Position numbers and translations under genes: made by a program | Shown here: piece after piece, positions 1-10,452 of the stretch | Layout of the letters: each line of letters opens with the position of its first letter | Position numbering within the stretch: position 1 is the stretch's first letter | NCBI GenBank assembly: GCA_037349105.1 | Contig: JAYJMM010000123.1 | Location: 4,340,001 to 4,404,000 of the forward strand | DNA length: 64,000 nt | Direction: 5' to 3' | DNA from: Limnomonas spitsbergensis | Taxonomy: Eukaryota > Chlorophyta > Chlorophyceae > Chlamydomonadales | The notes under the pieces: model-generated | What the model was told of the DNA's origin: nothing | What the model saw: only the letters and a program-made list of their open reading frames with translations | Databases searched by the model: none

Positions 1-159
1 CAGTACCGCAGGGTAAGTTTGCTTATGAGAGGGAATGGAAGGAGACACGGGGTAGTTTGTTATGCTTGGCGCTCTTTCAAACCTGTTAGCCTTGGTCAAT
101 ACATAATTTTAGATGTTGCGTCTACTCAATAATGCTTAAATCAATGATGCCTCTGATTG

Positions 160-290
160 CGCGGCACTAGTCAGGGGGACAGAGCAGCACTAGTCAAGAT
201 GACAGTGCGGCACTAGTCATGGGGGAGTGCGGCACTAATCAGGGGGACAGTGCGGCACTAGCCAAGGGAGCTGTGCGGCTAGTTGTCTTT
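160..290. repeat. Short tandem repeat, about 27-bp unit
   Basis: Five imperfect copies of a unit built on GCGGCACTAGTCAGGGGGAC follow each other. The copies differ by substitutions and small indels. No coding potential is seen here. Confidence 0.8.
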
Positions 291-426
291 TAAGGCCATA
301 AATTGCCCTGCATCCCTTTGCCGCGCCGCCCACACTTTCGCGGCAATTTAATTGCGGCAATTTAATTATTTGCTTATACTGAAGGTATAACAGCTTCTGA
401 AGACCACCTGTAATTATAATTAATAA

Positions 427-807
427 CTGCCCGACCTTGACTCACATGTAGGTGGCTCTCGGAGTGGGAGTCTTAAGCGCTTACAAGGCTTTGTCCGAGC
501 TCGCTATGGCTGTGCCTGCGGGAACGCCACGAGGGCGCACCTGTGGCAATACCAGGTCGAGATCAGAGTCCCGGTGGATGTCGGCCAGGTTCAGCCTGGC
601 GATGGCGACCCTGTTGTTTTCGGTGACGGCCCTGCTGGTTATAGTGACAGTTCGGGCGCAGATGTGGACAGGCATGACGAGCAAGCCCCAGTGAGCCCTA
701 TTGCTGCCTTCATGGGTTTCGCTGCCATGGGTGATGTCCAAGATGACAGCCCCACAGCAGGTTGGGCTAGCCAGGGCACTGGGCTGTCCGGATGTCTGCC
801 TGAATAA
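427..807 (+). CDS. Possible 3' terminal exon of an unidentified gene
   Basis: The frame is open from 427 to a TGA at 805-807. It could follow the acceptor-like CACATGTAG near 450. The product would be about 120 residues, with an early ARYGCACGNATRAHLWQYQV stretch and then a Gly/Asp/Pro-rich tail. It does not look like random translation, but I recognise no family. An upstream exon would lie before the window. The alternative is chance open frame in GC-rich DNA, since the opposite strand is also open between 481 and 741. Confidence 0.28.
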   Translation: MPDLDSHVGGSRSGSLKRLQGFVRARYGCACGNATRAHLWQYQVEIRVPVDVGQVQPGDGDPVVFGDGPAGYSDSSGADVDRHDEQAPVSPIAAFMGFAAMGDVQDDSPTAGWASQGTGLSGCLPE

Positions 808-1827
808 GGGTTATTTGGGAAAAGAAAGTAGGCTTGCAGGCCAAAGTAGTGTTTTGGTAGGCAGTGAGGGTGGAAATCCATTATTGAGGAAGATTTGCTG
901 ACTGATTGGCTGTCTCATTTTATGTGTGTGTGCTTCAATGACGAGTGGACATTTGTTCGCTGACTGACACAACACCGATGTGGCAATTTTGTGTATTCTT
1001 TTGTCCCAATCTATTACTGGTTGCAGTGTGGCCACGGCTGAGGCGGCTCAGCCATTTAACTCAGCCCATCAATGTATCGTCATTGACTGATACGGCTAGT
1101 TTTGCGTAAAATGCGATTACCGGTACTTGGCACTACGCCATAATTACTTATTGGCATCACCCCTTCGGTGGGGTTCTGTCGGCTCTCTTTCATGCCTGAT
1201 TGGGTCCGGCCTAGGCTCTCGCATTGAAAAGGCTGACGCTACCGGTGGTATAATGATGATGTAATATTGAGTGCTTGATGTCTGTCCGATCCGAAAGTTT
1301 GCGCAGTTTTCCAGAAAACACTTCAGGGTGCAAGCATTTCAGTGAAGACTGATGTCACGGCATTGTAGTCCCTTCACAGCTCAACTGAGCGAATGAAGTT
1401 GGATTGCTAATCCATGATCACGGTGTAGCTTATCCCCATCGGCACCTGCATGAATGGGGCCCGTAGTAAGCAAGCAAGTCGAAGAGGTACTTCAAGTAGT
1501 GTAGTTTGCCACTCAGTTTCATGACTTGTGTGAATATGTTCGGTCCTCTTTGATTATCCTCTCCTAGTCACAAGCAGATGAATACTTGTCATGTTCAGTA
1601 CGGTAGTGGTAAACAAGCAGGATCATTGACCTACCGCGATCAGTCTAGCATGGTAGATATCTTCAACTAGTTCATCTTCCTATCTCTTTGAAAGAGAGGC
1701 GCTAAATCCATTAGCCGAGCTTAAGTTCATTCACATGCCATAATATGTCCTCTATTTGTGGCCACAGGCCTTCGCTCATCTGCAGTATGACTCTGGGTAC
1801 TTAGCTCAACTGCAACCTAGTGTATCT
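808..1827. other. No gene seen
   Basis: There is no convincing exon on either strand. The sequence is moderately AT-rich and holds only short open frames without splice-site support. Confidence 0.5.
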
Positions 1828-2475
1828 CAATGAATCAATTAAGAAGCTTTGGACACAAGCCCACAATGCAGAAGCGCCAGATACATGCATCTGCACCAAG
1901 CACCCACTCTTGCCGAATAGTTCATTCACATCCAGTGATGTCCTGTCACATGACATTAGGAGTCCTGGTGGCCAGTGGACCAAGCTTGTTTGCAGTATTC
2001 CTCAGGGCGGTAAGCTATACAGCCCGTTACAAGTTGTAACTGAATAAATTAAGAAGCTTTGGACACAAGCCCAGAATGCAGAAGCGCCGGATACGAGTGT
2101 CTGCACCAAGCACCCACTCTTGCCAAATAGTTCATTCACATCCGGTGATGTCGTGATGACATTAGGAGTCCTGGTGGCCAGTGGCCCAAGCTTGTCTGCA
2201 GTATTCTGCAGGGCAGTTAGCTATACAGCCCATTACAAGTTGTGACTGAATAAATGAAGAAGCTTTGGCATAAAGCCTGGAACGCAGCAGCAATTATGCC
2301 TTTACTAAGCGCCCGCTCTGAGCGCTTGAGTTCATCCACATGATGTCCTCTTTTGGTGGCCGGAGGCCCTAGCTTGTCTGCAGTATGGTTAGTGTGGTTC
2401 GGGGTAGTTAGCCGCTCTGCTACATGTTAGCTCTACTTGAATAAATCAGGAAGCTTTGGTAGCAAGTTAATGACA
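1828..2475. repeat. Tandem repeat, about 190-215-bp unit, 3-4 copies
   Basis: Copies begin at the shared string AAGAAGCTTTGG near 1840, 2050 and 2258, with a more diverged start near 2447. The first two are nearly identical and the later two are shorter and more diverged. Each contains a TGAATAAAT string. The short open frames inside are not convincing genes. Confidence 0.8.
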
Positions 2476-2717
2476 CAGCAGCAATATTGAATGCTGTAAG
2501 CGCTCGCCGGCTTGCCAAGTTCAATCATCTTACATAAGCAGTACCTCCGACTCAAGGGATGTCAGATGTACCGTATTAGACCAAAGTTGTCAGTTTTTTA
2601 CAAAGCAGCACTAAATCTAGGACAATCGGCAAAGCCAATATAATACTCCTCATGGGAGTCTTTAAAAAACAAGCCCCACTAGGGCATGATGCATGTCATC
2701 AAATCTTCCCACAAAGA

Positions 2718-5700
2718 CTACTTCTTAGTGGTTGACTTCTTTCCAATCACTCCTCTACCAGCCACTTTGCCCCGACCAGCCCGGGCACCTGGAACTGCTG
2801 TTTGCCGGGTCCTACTAACAGACGGCATGAACATATCACTCAGACAGTCCAGCGCAGAGAGGGGGATCCCATGGGAGGGCCCTTTTGCTGCCACACCTGC
2901 CGTTGCGCTGGGTGCTATCACCAGCGGCATGTTCAGCGCAACGTGGGAGGACCATGCTGCTGCCGCTGCCGCCGTTGCGCTGGGTGCTGTCACCAACGGC
3001 TTGTCCAGCGCAGCGTGGGAGGGCAATGTTGTTGCCACTGCCGCCGTTGCGCTGGGTACTGTCACCGGCGGCCTGTTCAGCGCAGCGTGGGAGGGCCCTG
3101 CTGCTGCCACTTCCGCCGTTGCGCTGGGTGCTGTCACCGGCGGCTTGTTCAGCGCAGCATGCGAAGGCCCTGCTGCTGGCACTACCGCCGTTGCGCTAGG
3201 TGCTGTCACTGGCGGCTTGTCCATCGCAGCGTGGGAGTGCACTGTTGCTGCCACTGCCGTCGTTGCGCTAGGTGCTATCACCGGCGGCCCGTTCAGCGCA
3301 GCATGGGAGGGCCTTGCTGCTTCCACTGCCGCCGATGCGCTGGGTGCTGTCACCGGCGGCCCGTTCAGCGCAGCATGGGAGGGCCTTGCTGCTGGCACTG
3401 CCGCCGTTGCGCTAGGTGCTGTCACCGGCGGCCTGTTCAGCGAAACATGGGAGGGCACTGCTGCTGCCACAGCTGAAGTTGCGCTGGGTGCTGTCACCGG
3501 CGGCTTGTTCAGCGCAGCGTGGGAGGGCCCTGCTGCTGCCACTGCCGCCGTCGCGCTGGGTGCTGTCACCGGCGGCCTTTTCAGCGCAGCATGAGAGGGC
3601 CCCGCTGCTGGCATTGCCGCCGTTGCGCTAGGTGCTGTCACCGGCGGCCTGTTCAGCGCAGCATGGGAGGGCCCTGCTGCTGCCACTGCCACCGTCGCGC
3701 TGGGTGCTGTCACCGGCGGCCTGTTCAGCGCAGCATGGGAGGGCCCCGCTGCTGGCATTGCCGCCGTTGCGCTAGGTGCTGTCACCGGCGGCCTGTTCAG
3801 CGCAGCATGGGAGGGCCCTGCTGCTGCCACTGCCACCGTCGCGCTGGGTGCCGTCACCGGCGGCCTGTACAGCGCAGCATGGGAGGGCCCTGCTGCGGGC
3901 ACTGCCGCCGTCGCGCTGGGTGCTGTCACCGGCGGCCTGTTCAGCGCAGCATGGGAGGGCCTTGCTGCTTCCACTGCCGCCAATGCGCTGGGTGCTGTCA
4001 CCGGCGGCCCGTTCAGCGCAGCATGGGAGGGCACTGCTGCTGCCACAGCTGCCGTTGCGCTGGGTGCTGTCACCGGCGGCTTGTTCAGCGCAGCGTGGGA
4101 GGGCCCTGCTGCTGCCACTGCCGCCGTTGCGCTGGGTGCTGTCACCGGTGGCCTGTTCAGCGCAGCATGGGAGGGCCCCGCTGCTGGCTTTGCCACCGTC
4201 GCGCTAGGTGCTGTCACCGGCGGCCTGTACAGCGCAACATGGGAGGGCCCTGCTGCGGGCACTGCCGCCGTCGCGCTGGGCGCTGTCACCGGCGGCCTGT
4301 TCAGCGCAGCATGGGAGGGCCCTGCTGCGGGCACTACTGCCGTTGCGCTGGGTGCTGTCACCGGCGGCCTGTTCAGCGCAGCATGGGAGGGCCCTGCTGC
4401 TGCCACTGCCGCCGTCGCGCTGGGTGCCGTCACCGGCGGCCTGTACAGCGCAGCATGGGAGGGCCCTGCTGCGGGCACTACCGCCGTCGCGCTGGGTGCT
4501 GTCACCGGCGGCCCGTTGAGCGCAGCATGGGAGGGCCTTGCTGCTTCCACTGCCGCCGATGCGCTGGGTGCTGTCACCGGCGGCCCGTTCAGTGCAGCAT
4601 GGGAGGGCCTTGCTGCTGGCACTGCCGCCGTTGCGCTGTGTGCTGTCACCGGCGGCTTGTTCAGCGCAGCATGGGAGGGCCCTGCTGCTGCCCCTGCCGC
4701 CGTTACGCTGGGTGCTGTCACCGGCGACCTGTGCAGCGCAACAAAGGGGGGTCCTGCATGCCATCCCTGCACAAAACAGAATAGGTTGGTCAGTCATCAG
4801 CGCAGCAGATCAGCAAGTATCGGCCTTGGCATGGCTTTCGTTTGACTGTATGGCCTACTGCAGTCACAGTAATAAATAAAAAGATGCGCATAATAATCAA
4901 GCAGCTTTCCCGCAACAATGAACATGTGCGCATGTCCAGCCTACCAGCATCAACCTTACCTGGCATGTGAACTGGCATGCTGATTGGCGGTGCCCGTAGC
5001 AACGCCATACAGTCCTGTGACAGCACCGTCTGCTTCGTAGTTCAACTGTGTCGAGGCACCCCCGAAGGGAGGCATGGCGGGTGCAACTGCTGACCTGGCA
5101 TGTAGATACCTGCCTGAGATGAGGTCCAGGGAGGAAAGGGAGCCTGGAAGCTGAAGGCCGGCATTGGCGCCCGGTAATCTGGAATCACCAGCATGGGGCA
5201 GGCCAACCCTGCACAGCACAGAAAGGTGGGTCAGTCAGCACAGCAGAATGGCCATCATTGGCACAGACGTGCCTGCAGTAGAGCTTAATGGCCCATAACA
5301 GTCACAGTTACAAATGAAAAATGCGCAATCAATCCAGCAACTGTCTAGCCAAGATCAATTTTGTGCTTATGTCCAGCCTACCAGATTGAGCTTACCTAGC
5401 ATACGGACTGGCACTGCCCGTAGCGACGCCGTACTGTCCGGTGGCAGCACCGCCTGCTATAGAGTCCATGCCAATGGGACCAACATAGTGCAGGCCAGCG
5501 CTGCAAAGAACAGAATAGGTTGGTCAGACAGCGCAGCAGATCAGCAAGCATTAGCCCTGGCATGGCTGCATTAGAGCTGCATGGCCCATAACAGTAACAG
5601 TAACAAATGAAAAGTGCGTAAACAATCCAACAGCTGCTTAGCCAAGGTGAATCTGTGTGTATGTCCAGCCTACCAAATTAAGCTTACTTGGCGTACGGAC

Positions 5701-6460
5701 TGGCACTGCCCGCATCGACGCCGTAATGTCCGGTGGCAGCACCGCTTGCTACAGAGTTCATGCCAATGGGATCAGCATAGTGCAGGCCATCTCTGCACAA
5801 AACAGAATAGGTTGGTCAGTCATCAGCGCAGCAGATTAGCAGGCCATGGCATGGCTTTAGTTTGACCGTATGGCCCACTGCAGTCACGGTAATGATTGAA
5901 TATTGTTCATTACAATCAAGCAGTTGTCAAGCCCCCAAATCCGGTGCGCATTCTTTGTAAGACAACCAAAAACAGACCTGAAATACGGGCTCGCACGATG
6001 ACCAGCGTTGCCTGCAACAGAACCGTCCGGTCTGTTGAGTGCATGGCTAGCAGTCAACATGCTCCCAAGCTATCCCTCCACTGCATTATTCTGCCGCGCC
6101 ATGACAATCCTGGGGTCCATCCTCTGAGAAACCTGACCTCCTCCGCATTCATCATCCTCTGTCCTGTAAGAGCAAATTAAGACATTAACCAGTGAATTAT
6201 ACTGATGCCATCACCCAAATCTGCATAAAACACGGGTTCTAGTACTAATGGTAGTATTTCTTACATGTTACATGAAGCCTCTGAGCTTGGCTGTGGGGAA
6301 GGTGTGCCGGCGACGGCTGGTTAGAACCTGCACAAATTTTGAATGTGTTATCATGCGGTGATCGTCAGGGTCGGGGATAAGCAGTTCTCTTGCCCGGCTG
6401 AGAATGTAGGGACCAGCTGCTGAATAGTATTGTTCTGGTCCCAAACCATCATGGCTCCTC
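2718..6460 (-). CDS. Unidentified multi-exon gene with duplicated exons and 24-residue repeat tail
   Basis: I do not recognise the family. Exons I can join on the minus strand are: about 6460-6280 (contains GPEQYYSAAGPYILSRARE); a short exon near 6165 (contains TEDDECGG); 6031-5978; 5792-5688; 5500-5396; 5208-4960; and 4728-2718. Donors are mostly GTAAG and acceptors mostly TGTGCAG. Exons 5792-5688 and 5500-5396 are both 105 bp and similar; both end in SASPYA. Exon 5208-4960 is a longer relative. Phases agree if the last exon starts at the acceptor CTGCACAG near 4728. That frame then runs about 26 copies of an Ala/Pro-rich 24-residue repeat (APSATAAVPAAGPSHAALN core) and ends in a basic tail, VAGRGVIGKKSTTKK, at a TAG. 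A more obvious acceptor at 4766 would give an early stop. The exon near 6165 also needs an internal donor to avoid a TAG. The 5' end is unresolved. Confidence 0.5.
2870..4728. repeat. 72-bp coding minisatellite, about 26 copies
   Basis: The unit is 72 bp, a multiple of three. Each copy carries GTCACCGGCGGCCTGTTCAG on the plus strand and differs from its neighbours by scattered substitutions. Because the period preserves frame, several frames on both strands stay open for hundreds of codons. Only the minus frame that runs through the whole array into a basic non-repeat tail is proposed as coding. Confidence 0.95.
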
Positions 6461-6673
6461 ATATTGCTTCCTTGCGCATGCCTGTTATCAGAGGAAGGCT
6501 CAGGTAGTCAGGCAAAGCATTGTGGCTAATCGTTTGTACCCATGCAAAATGTGCCTTGCCTTTCCACATCATGTGCTATTTTCTGCATGCCCCATGCCCG
6601 CATCCATGCGCCGCATGGTACAGTACTTGCCCTTGGAATCATGCAGTGCAGACTACAAATATATGGTGACTAC

Positions 6674-7324
6674 CTACTGGGTTCTGATCTGGGTTGAGCG
6701 GACGTCAACCACTACGGCCGTCTGGTCTGATGGAGGGAAAGGCGGATGCCTGCGATTCATGCAAAATCGATTATGCTCTCCTGTACCCCTCCGCGCAAGC
6801 AAGCATGATGGGGGGGCTAATGACAACGATTTACCCACTTTTCTACGATATGGTTCGCGAGCCTCGTTACACGAGAAGCAGATTCGCATCGCCAAAGTGG
6901 TGTGGGCGAGTTGATACAGGATCAACAAGCGTAGGCCTGGTTGGAAAATGAAAATAGCCGGATTGCGTGAAGAGTCTGCGCCGGACCGGGAACAGCATTC
7001 CAAGGACAACATCATGCTAGTAACAATAGTATTACCAGAAGTCCTCCGACTGACCGCGAGACGAAGCCTACAAGGACGCCCAGGACGATTTCGTGTAGCT
7101 TTTGCCACCTCCTGAGGCGTTTGTTCCCGAAAGTGACGCAACAGCGTGTCTCGCCAATCGGCTTTCAGGACAAAAGGCATCCTGGCGGTCTTAACATAAA
7201 AAGCAGCCGCATCCAGTGCTGCCATGGTATCTGCTGTTTTAACATCACTCCCTTTCGGAGAGGGGGGCACAGGCCCGTTAGATCCAGAAGCATTGCGAGA
7301 ATGTCCTGCACCACGCAAGGTCAT
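6674..7324 (-). CDS. Open frame that may hold the 5' exon of the repeat-tail gene
   Basis: A 216-codon frame is open on the minus strand. The first 80 or so codons look protein-like (MAALDAAAFYVKTARMPFVL, then WRDTLLRHFREQTPQEVAKA). The rest looks like intron read-through. It lies just upstream of the repeat-tail gene on the same strand and could supply its N-terminus, but I could not fix a donor and acceptor pair with matching phase. No family is recognised. Confidence 0.25.
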   Translation of the reverse strand: MTLRGAGHSRNASGSNGPVPPSPKGSDVKTADTMAALDAAAFYVKTARMPFVLKADWRDTLLRHFREQTPQEVAKATRNRPGRPCRLRLAVSRRTSGNTIVTSMMLSLECCSRSGADSSRNPAIFIFQPGLRLLILYQLAHTTLAMRICFSCNEAREPYRRKVGKSLSLAPPSCLLARRGTGEHNRFCMNRRHPPFPPSDQTAVVVDVRSTQIRTQ

Positions 7325-7494
7325 GGCTCAATGCAAGCGAGAGGAATCATGAAGATATAGGCGCGATACATTGTCTACCACTAATTTAGATTGCTTACAA
7401 CGACTGCGACTGCCCATCTTGTACGGCAAAGCAGTCTCTGGTTCGCTTTGTACCAGCTGCGACTGCTTCGCATGTACGGCAAGACAGTCGCAAG

Positions 7495-7585
7495 CAGTCT
7501 CAAGCACTCCGAACATCGCCTTATAGCAGTCCGAGCGTCGCCTTAGAGCAGTCCGAGAGTCGCCTTAGAGCAGTCCGAGCGCCGG
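7495..7585. repeat. Short tandem repeat, about 25-bp unit, 4 copies
   Basis: Copies of a unit containing GCAGTCCGAGCGTCGCCTTA follow each other. Just upstream, 7380-7500 holds related GCAGTCTC/GACTGC motifs. The array lies directly before the broken 5' end of the methyltransferase remnant and may mark a rearrangement point. Confidence 0.75.
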
Positions 7586-7635
7586 AAGTACTACCGGAAT
7601 AGTGACCATCCAAGATAGAATGCCATGCACTACAG

Positions 7636-8260
7636 TTCCTGCAGGGGCCTAGGCCGCCAGCGTACCTGATTGAGAATGTGGCAATGCAGTTGAATCAGAA
7701 ATGTGTGAAGGCCAGTGTTGAGGCTTTTCAGGAGGTGTGCAGGATTCTGGGAACACCGGCGTTGTTTGACGCAGCGCAGGTGGGGTCTTACGCCCACCGC
7801 ACCCGCAACTATTGGGGAATATCGCCCCTGCAGCAGATATTGAGTTTGTGATTCGTGCGTCGACCAGACCCCACGAGGGGATAGTAGACGACATTCTGGA
7901 CAAGGGCAGCAAGGCCCAGGTAGTCTCATGTCCGGACAATGGGGGGTACCGCATCAACATAACGGGCCAGCCCAGGAAGGTGCTGCCGTGTTTGATGGCC
8001 ACGCCCTCATCATATTCTTTTCGGAACGGGCAAAACGGGATGGTGTACAGACCCATGGGGGACTTGCAAGAGCCCAATGCAAACGAGCGTGAACGAGCCA
8101 TGGGGTACGCTGTGGGGTCCACATTGCCGCGCCCAGACTTCCCAGAGGCAGCCAGGAGGGCAGCCTTGGGCAGGTGCATGGATTCGTGGGCACTAGGAGC
8201 ATGGCTCAATGTGGCACTTGAGTGTGCTAAAATCATACCAGAGGAATTGAAGTGCAGAGC
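7636..8260 (+). pseudogene. C-terminal half of a cytosine-5 DNA methyltransferase, retroelement-borne
   Basis: Cytosine-5 methyltransferases transfer a methyl group from S-adenosylmethionine to cytosine in DNA. From 7651 the frame reads PPAYLIENVAMQLN, which fits motif IV (the ENV triad). It then gives GTPALFDAAQVGSYAHRTRNYW, which fits the region ending in motif VIII (RxR before an aromatic). A one-base loss near 7815 shifts the frame. The new frame continues with IAPAADIEF and reaches NERERAMGYAVGSTLP followed by RRAALGRCMDSWALGAWL, which fits motifs IX-X (ERE..GF and LG..W....L). Motifs I-III and the catalytic PC loop are absent upstream, so the copy is 5' truncated and inactive. The arrangement of motif VIII resembles DNMT3/DRM-type enzymes. 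It runs on the same strand into integrase sequence, so it was most likely carried by the element. Confidence 0.68.
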
Positions 8261-8319
8261 AAGGCTGCCAGGACAGGACAGGGACCCAGTGCTGGGTGCA
8301 ACTTTAATGTCCAGCCACT

Positions 8320-9555
8320 ATGCCCTTGCTACTGCAGGAAACGCATGCTCTGGCAGCGGAGAAGTGGCCGCGTCATACAGGCAGTGCCTGGGAGAATCAG
8401 CTGCGGCAGACTGGGCCGACGCGGCACAGGAACCAGGCAGACGGGCTATCAGAGAGGGCTGTCCAGACACTCAAGGCAGGCCTGCGCAAGTGCTGCGAGG
8501 AGGGCAGCAGCGACGAGTCCTGGGACAAGATGGTGCCCTGGGTAGCCCTAGGCTTCCGATGCTCGCCGCAGCAGGCCACGCGCATGGCGCCATACGAGGT
8601 GCTGTTCGGGCAGAGACCCACCTTCCCCTCCAGAGTGGGGGCGGACCTCTGGAGCACAGCCAAGGTGGCAACAGCAGAGGAGGCAGCAGACCTGCTCTTG
8701 GCCAGAGTGGCCAGGATCAAAGAGGCACTGCCAGTCGCGGGTGAGCATCTGAAAATTGCGCAGCACCGCGACAAGCTGCGATATGCACGCATTCGTGGGG
8801 GAGGGTATGTCCCCCAGGTCAGGCGTTTTGCAGAGGGAGATTACGTGTATGTGAAGTATTCATCAGAGCGACGCAGCCTCGATCCCAAGGCCAGGCCTGA
8901 GATCCTAAGGGTAAAAACACTGGGGGCGACGGGAACCTTGGTGTTGGAGGGGGCAGATGGCCTCACCGTAACAGAGAATGCTGTCAATTGTTCTCCATGC
9001 CACTTGCCCAACCTCAGGGGAGTGGTGGATTTCAGTGGAACCAGACCCAATAACAGCCTGTCATGCGAGGTGTGCCAGCTGCCTGATCGCGGAGAGGTGA
9101 TGCTTTTGTGTGATGCCTGCAACACAGGTTGGCACATGGATTGCTTGGTGCCAGCACTCAAGAAGGTGCCTGAGGGCGAGTGGGTGTGCCCACAATGCAC
9201 ACCTGAGGACAAGGGGGCTGGGCCCGCTGCGAGAGCAGGGCCCGCTACAGAGGATCGCAGTTTGCAGGTCCAGGGGCGGCCAAGCCCAGCAGCCAGAGCG
9301 GCTGCCAGGACAGCCCAGGAGGCCAACGTCATGGACAGGCCTGAGGTGGAAGTCATGGCCACCAACCCAGCAACAAGGCAAATGGAGCGGGGCATCGCAA
9401 GACCAATGGCGAACGGGTTGTACGACATCTCGTACACCACTGGCCGGGGAGAGGCCAATGTCACCCCGAGAGCAGTTACAAGAAGGGCTAAGGTGGCCAA
9501 GGAAGCAGCAAGGGAAGAAGAGGAGTCAGCCCTTGAGGAGCTTACCGAGACCTAA
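8320..9555 (+). CDS. Retrotransposon integrase C-terminal half with PHD finger
   Basis: This is an open frame of about 411 codons ending in TAA. QADGLSERAVQTLK near residue 40 matches the end of the Ty3/gypsy-type integrase core, and its Glu in SER is the likely third catalytic acid. It is followed by the usual WVALGFRCSPQQATRMAPYE and LFGQRP. A C-terminal GDYVYVKYSS block resembles the SH3-like integrase tail. Then comes a full C4HC3 PHD finger: CEVC, CDAC, the WHMDC His/Cys pair and CPQC. PHD fingers commonly read histone H3 tails, so this module could direct integration to particular chromatin. The first two catalytic Asp residues are missing, and the preceding methyltransferase remnant is in another frame. 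The element is therefore incomplete although this frame is intact. Confidence 0.78.
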   Translation: MPLLLQETHALAAEKWPRHTGSAWENQLRQTGPTRHRNQADGLSERAVQTLKAGLRKCCEEGSSDESWDKMVPWVALGFRCSPQQATRMAPYEVLFGQRPTFPSRVGADLWSTAKVATAEEAADLLLARVARIKEALPVAGEHLKIAQHRDKLRYARIRGGGYVPQVRRFAEGDYVYVKYSSERRSLDPKARPEILRVKTLGATGTLVLEGADGLTVTENAVNCSPCHLPNLRGVVDFSGTRPNNSLSCEVCQLPDRGEVMLLCDACNTGWHMDCLVPALKKVPEGEWVCPQCTPEDKGAGPAARAGPATEDRSLQVQGRPSPAARAAARTAQEANVMDRPEVEVMATNPATRQMERGIARPMANGLYDISYTTGRGEANVTPRAVTRRAKVAKEAAREEEESALEELTET

Positions 9556-10222
9556 GGCCGAGCCCAGAGCGGCAAGGCCGCTGAGCACGTGACGTCACCC
9601 ACGCCGTAACTGGCAAGGAGCGGGCAGGCGCCTACAGAGCAGAAATGCAGACGCAGCGCGGCTTGTCCTAGTACCCGGCAGGCAGTGGGCCGGCAGCCAG
9701 CAGACCGAAGAAGGAAGATGCAGGAGTGGAGTTAAAGCTATCGCAGCAGCATAGTGAAAATTTGTTTCTCAAAACACCATAGCAGTATGGCTACGGTAGT
9801 ACATATGTTATGACGATGATGAGCGAGGAGAATTAGTCAACTCGGGCAATGATACCACAGTAGGGAGCACATCACGCTGCTACGGCGCACATTTCCTGTG
9901 GCCAGTGAAGACCAGGCGGCTATGGCGCAGTGGGGCGAGAGCAGCGGTTATTCTTAGCTTGACCTGATAACTTTGAAATTTCTCTGCTTGATAGCCAGTA
10001 GTGGGCTGAACAGCTTGAATTTGTAGGATTCTGCGCATTGCGCTTCAGCTGAAACTCGGTGGATTTTTTTTAGTTCTGATTGAAGAAGGCCTGAACCAGG
10101 CAGATTTGCGGAAGATGATTTGAGTTTCTACGTACATATTTTTCCAGAAGTTCTTTCAGTACCACCCCTTTTCCGGCTCCCCGCGCATGCCTGGAGGGCT
10201 TAACGCTGGGGAGCGGGGGGCG

Positions 10223-10452
10223 AGTAAAGTAGTAGGGGCGGTACCCACGAGACGGAGACTTCTAGGCAGAGACATCCAGTTAGGGACTTCCAGTTATCGT
10301 TATCTTGTTAACACGCTCTTGTCTGAAGTACAAGGAGCATGAGTGTACGGTGATGTACCGTGTTTGTGAGTAGAGGACACCTCTCTAAGGTGCCCTAACC
10401 GGAGTTTACGGTATTTACCATAGTATTGCAGTTACTGCTTTATGGTGCGACA
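10223..10452 (+). repeat. 230-bp direct repeat, copy 1 (possible LTR segment)
   Basis: It is identical base for base to 11088-11317, offset by 865 bp. It follows a purine run, ends in GCGACA, and contains direct TACGGTGATGTACCG symmetry. It could be the 3' LTR of the upstream element, an internal LTR duplication, or one end of a small two-LTR element. Confidence 0.9.

Larger units (their letters stand above)
7636..10452 (+). mobile_element. Truncated LTR retrotransposon carrying methyltransferase, integrase and PHD finger
   Basis: The order methyltransferase remnant, integrase tail, PHD finger and untranslated 3' region fits the 3' half of a Ty3/gypsy-like polyprotein gene. A purine run (GGGGAGCGGGGGGCG near 10208-10222) precedes the first 230-bp repeat copy and could be the polypurine tract before a 3' LTR. 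Gag, protease, reverse transcriptase and a matching 5' LTR are not in the window. The stretch 9556-10222 has no gene. Confidence 0.6.

Noticed and set aside
4728..4766. Acceptor at 4766 for the last exon of the repeat-tail gene
   Set aside because: It matches the other acceptors best but in phase gives a stop after about 16 codons. The acceptor at 4728 keeps the long frame, so it is preferred, though cDNA could reverse this.
2802..4845. Plus-strand Cys/His-rich and Gly/Ala-rich ORFs in the 72-bp array
   Set aside because: They are by-products of the 72-bp period. Only the minus frame spans the whole array and continues into a plausible non-repeat end and upstream exons.
8397..9500. Minus-strand ORFs opposite the integrase and PHD region
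   Set aside because: They are GC-rich shadows of the plus-strand retroelement frame, which has clear domain motifs.
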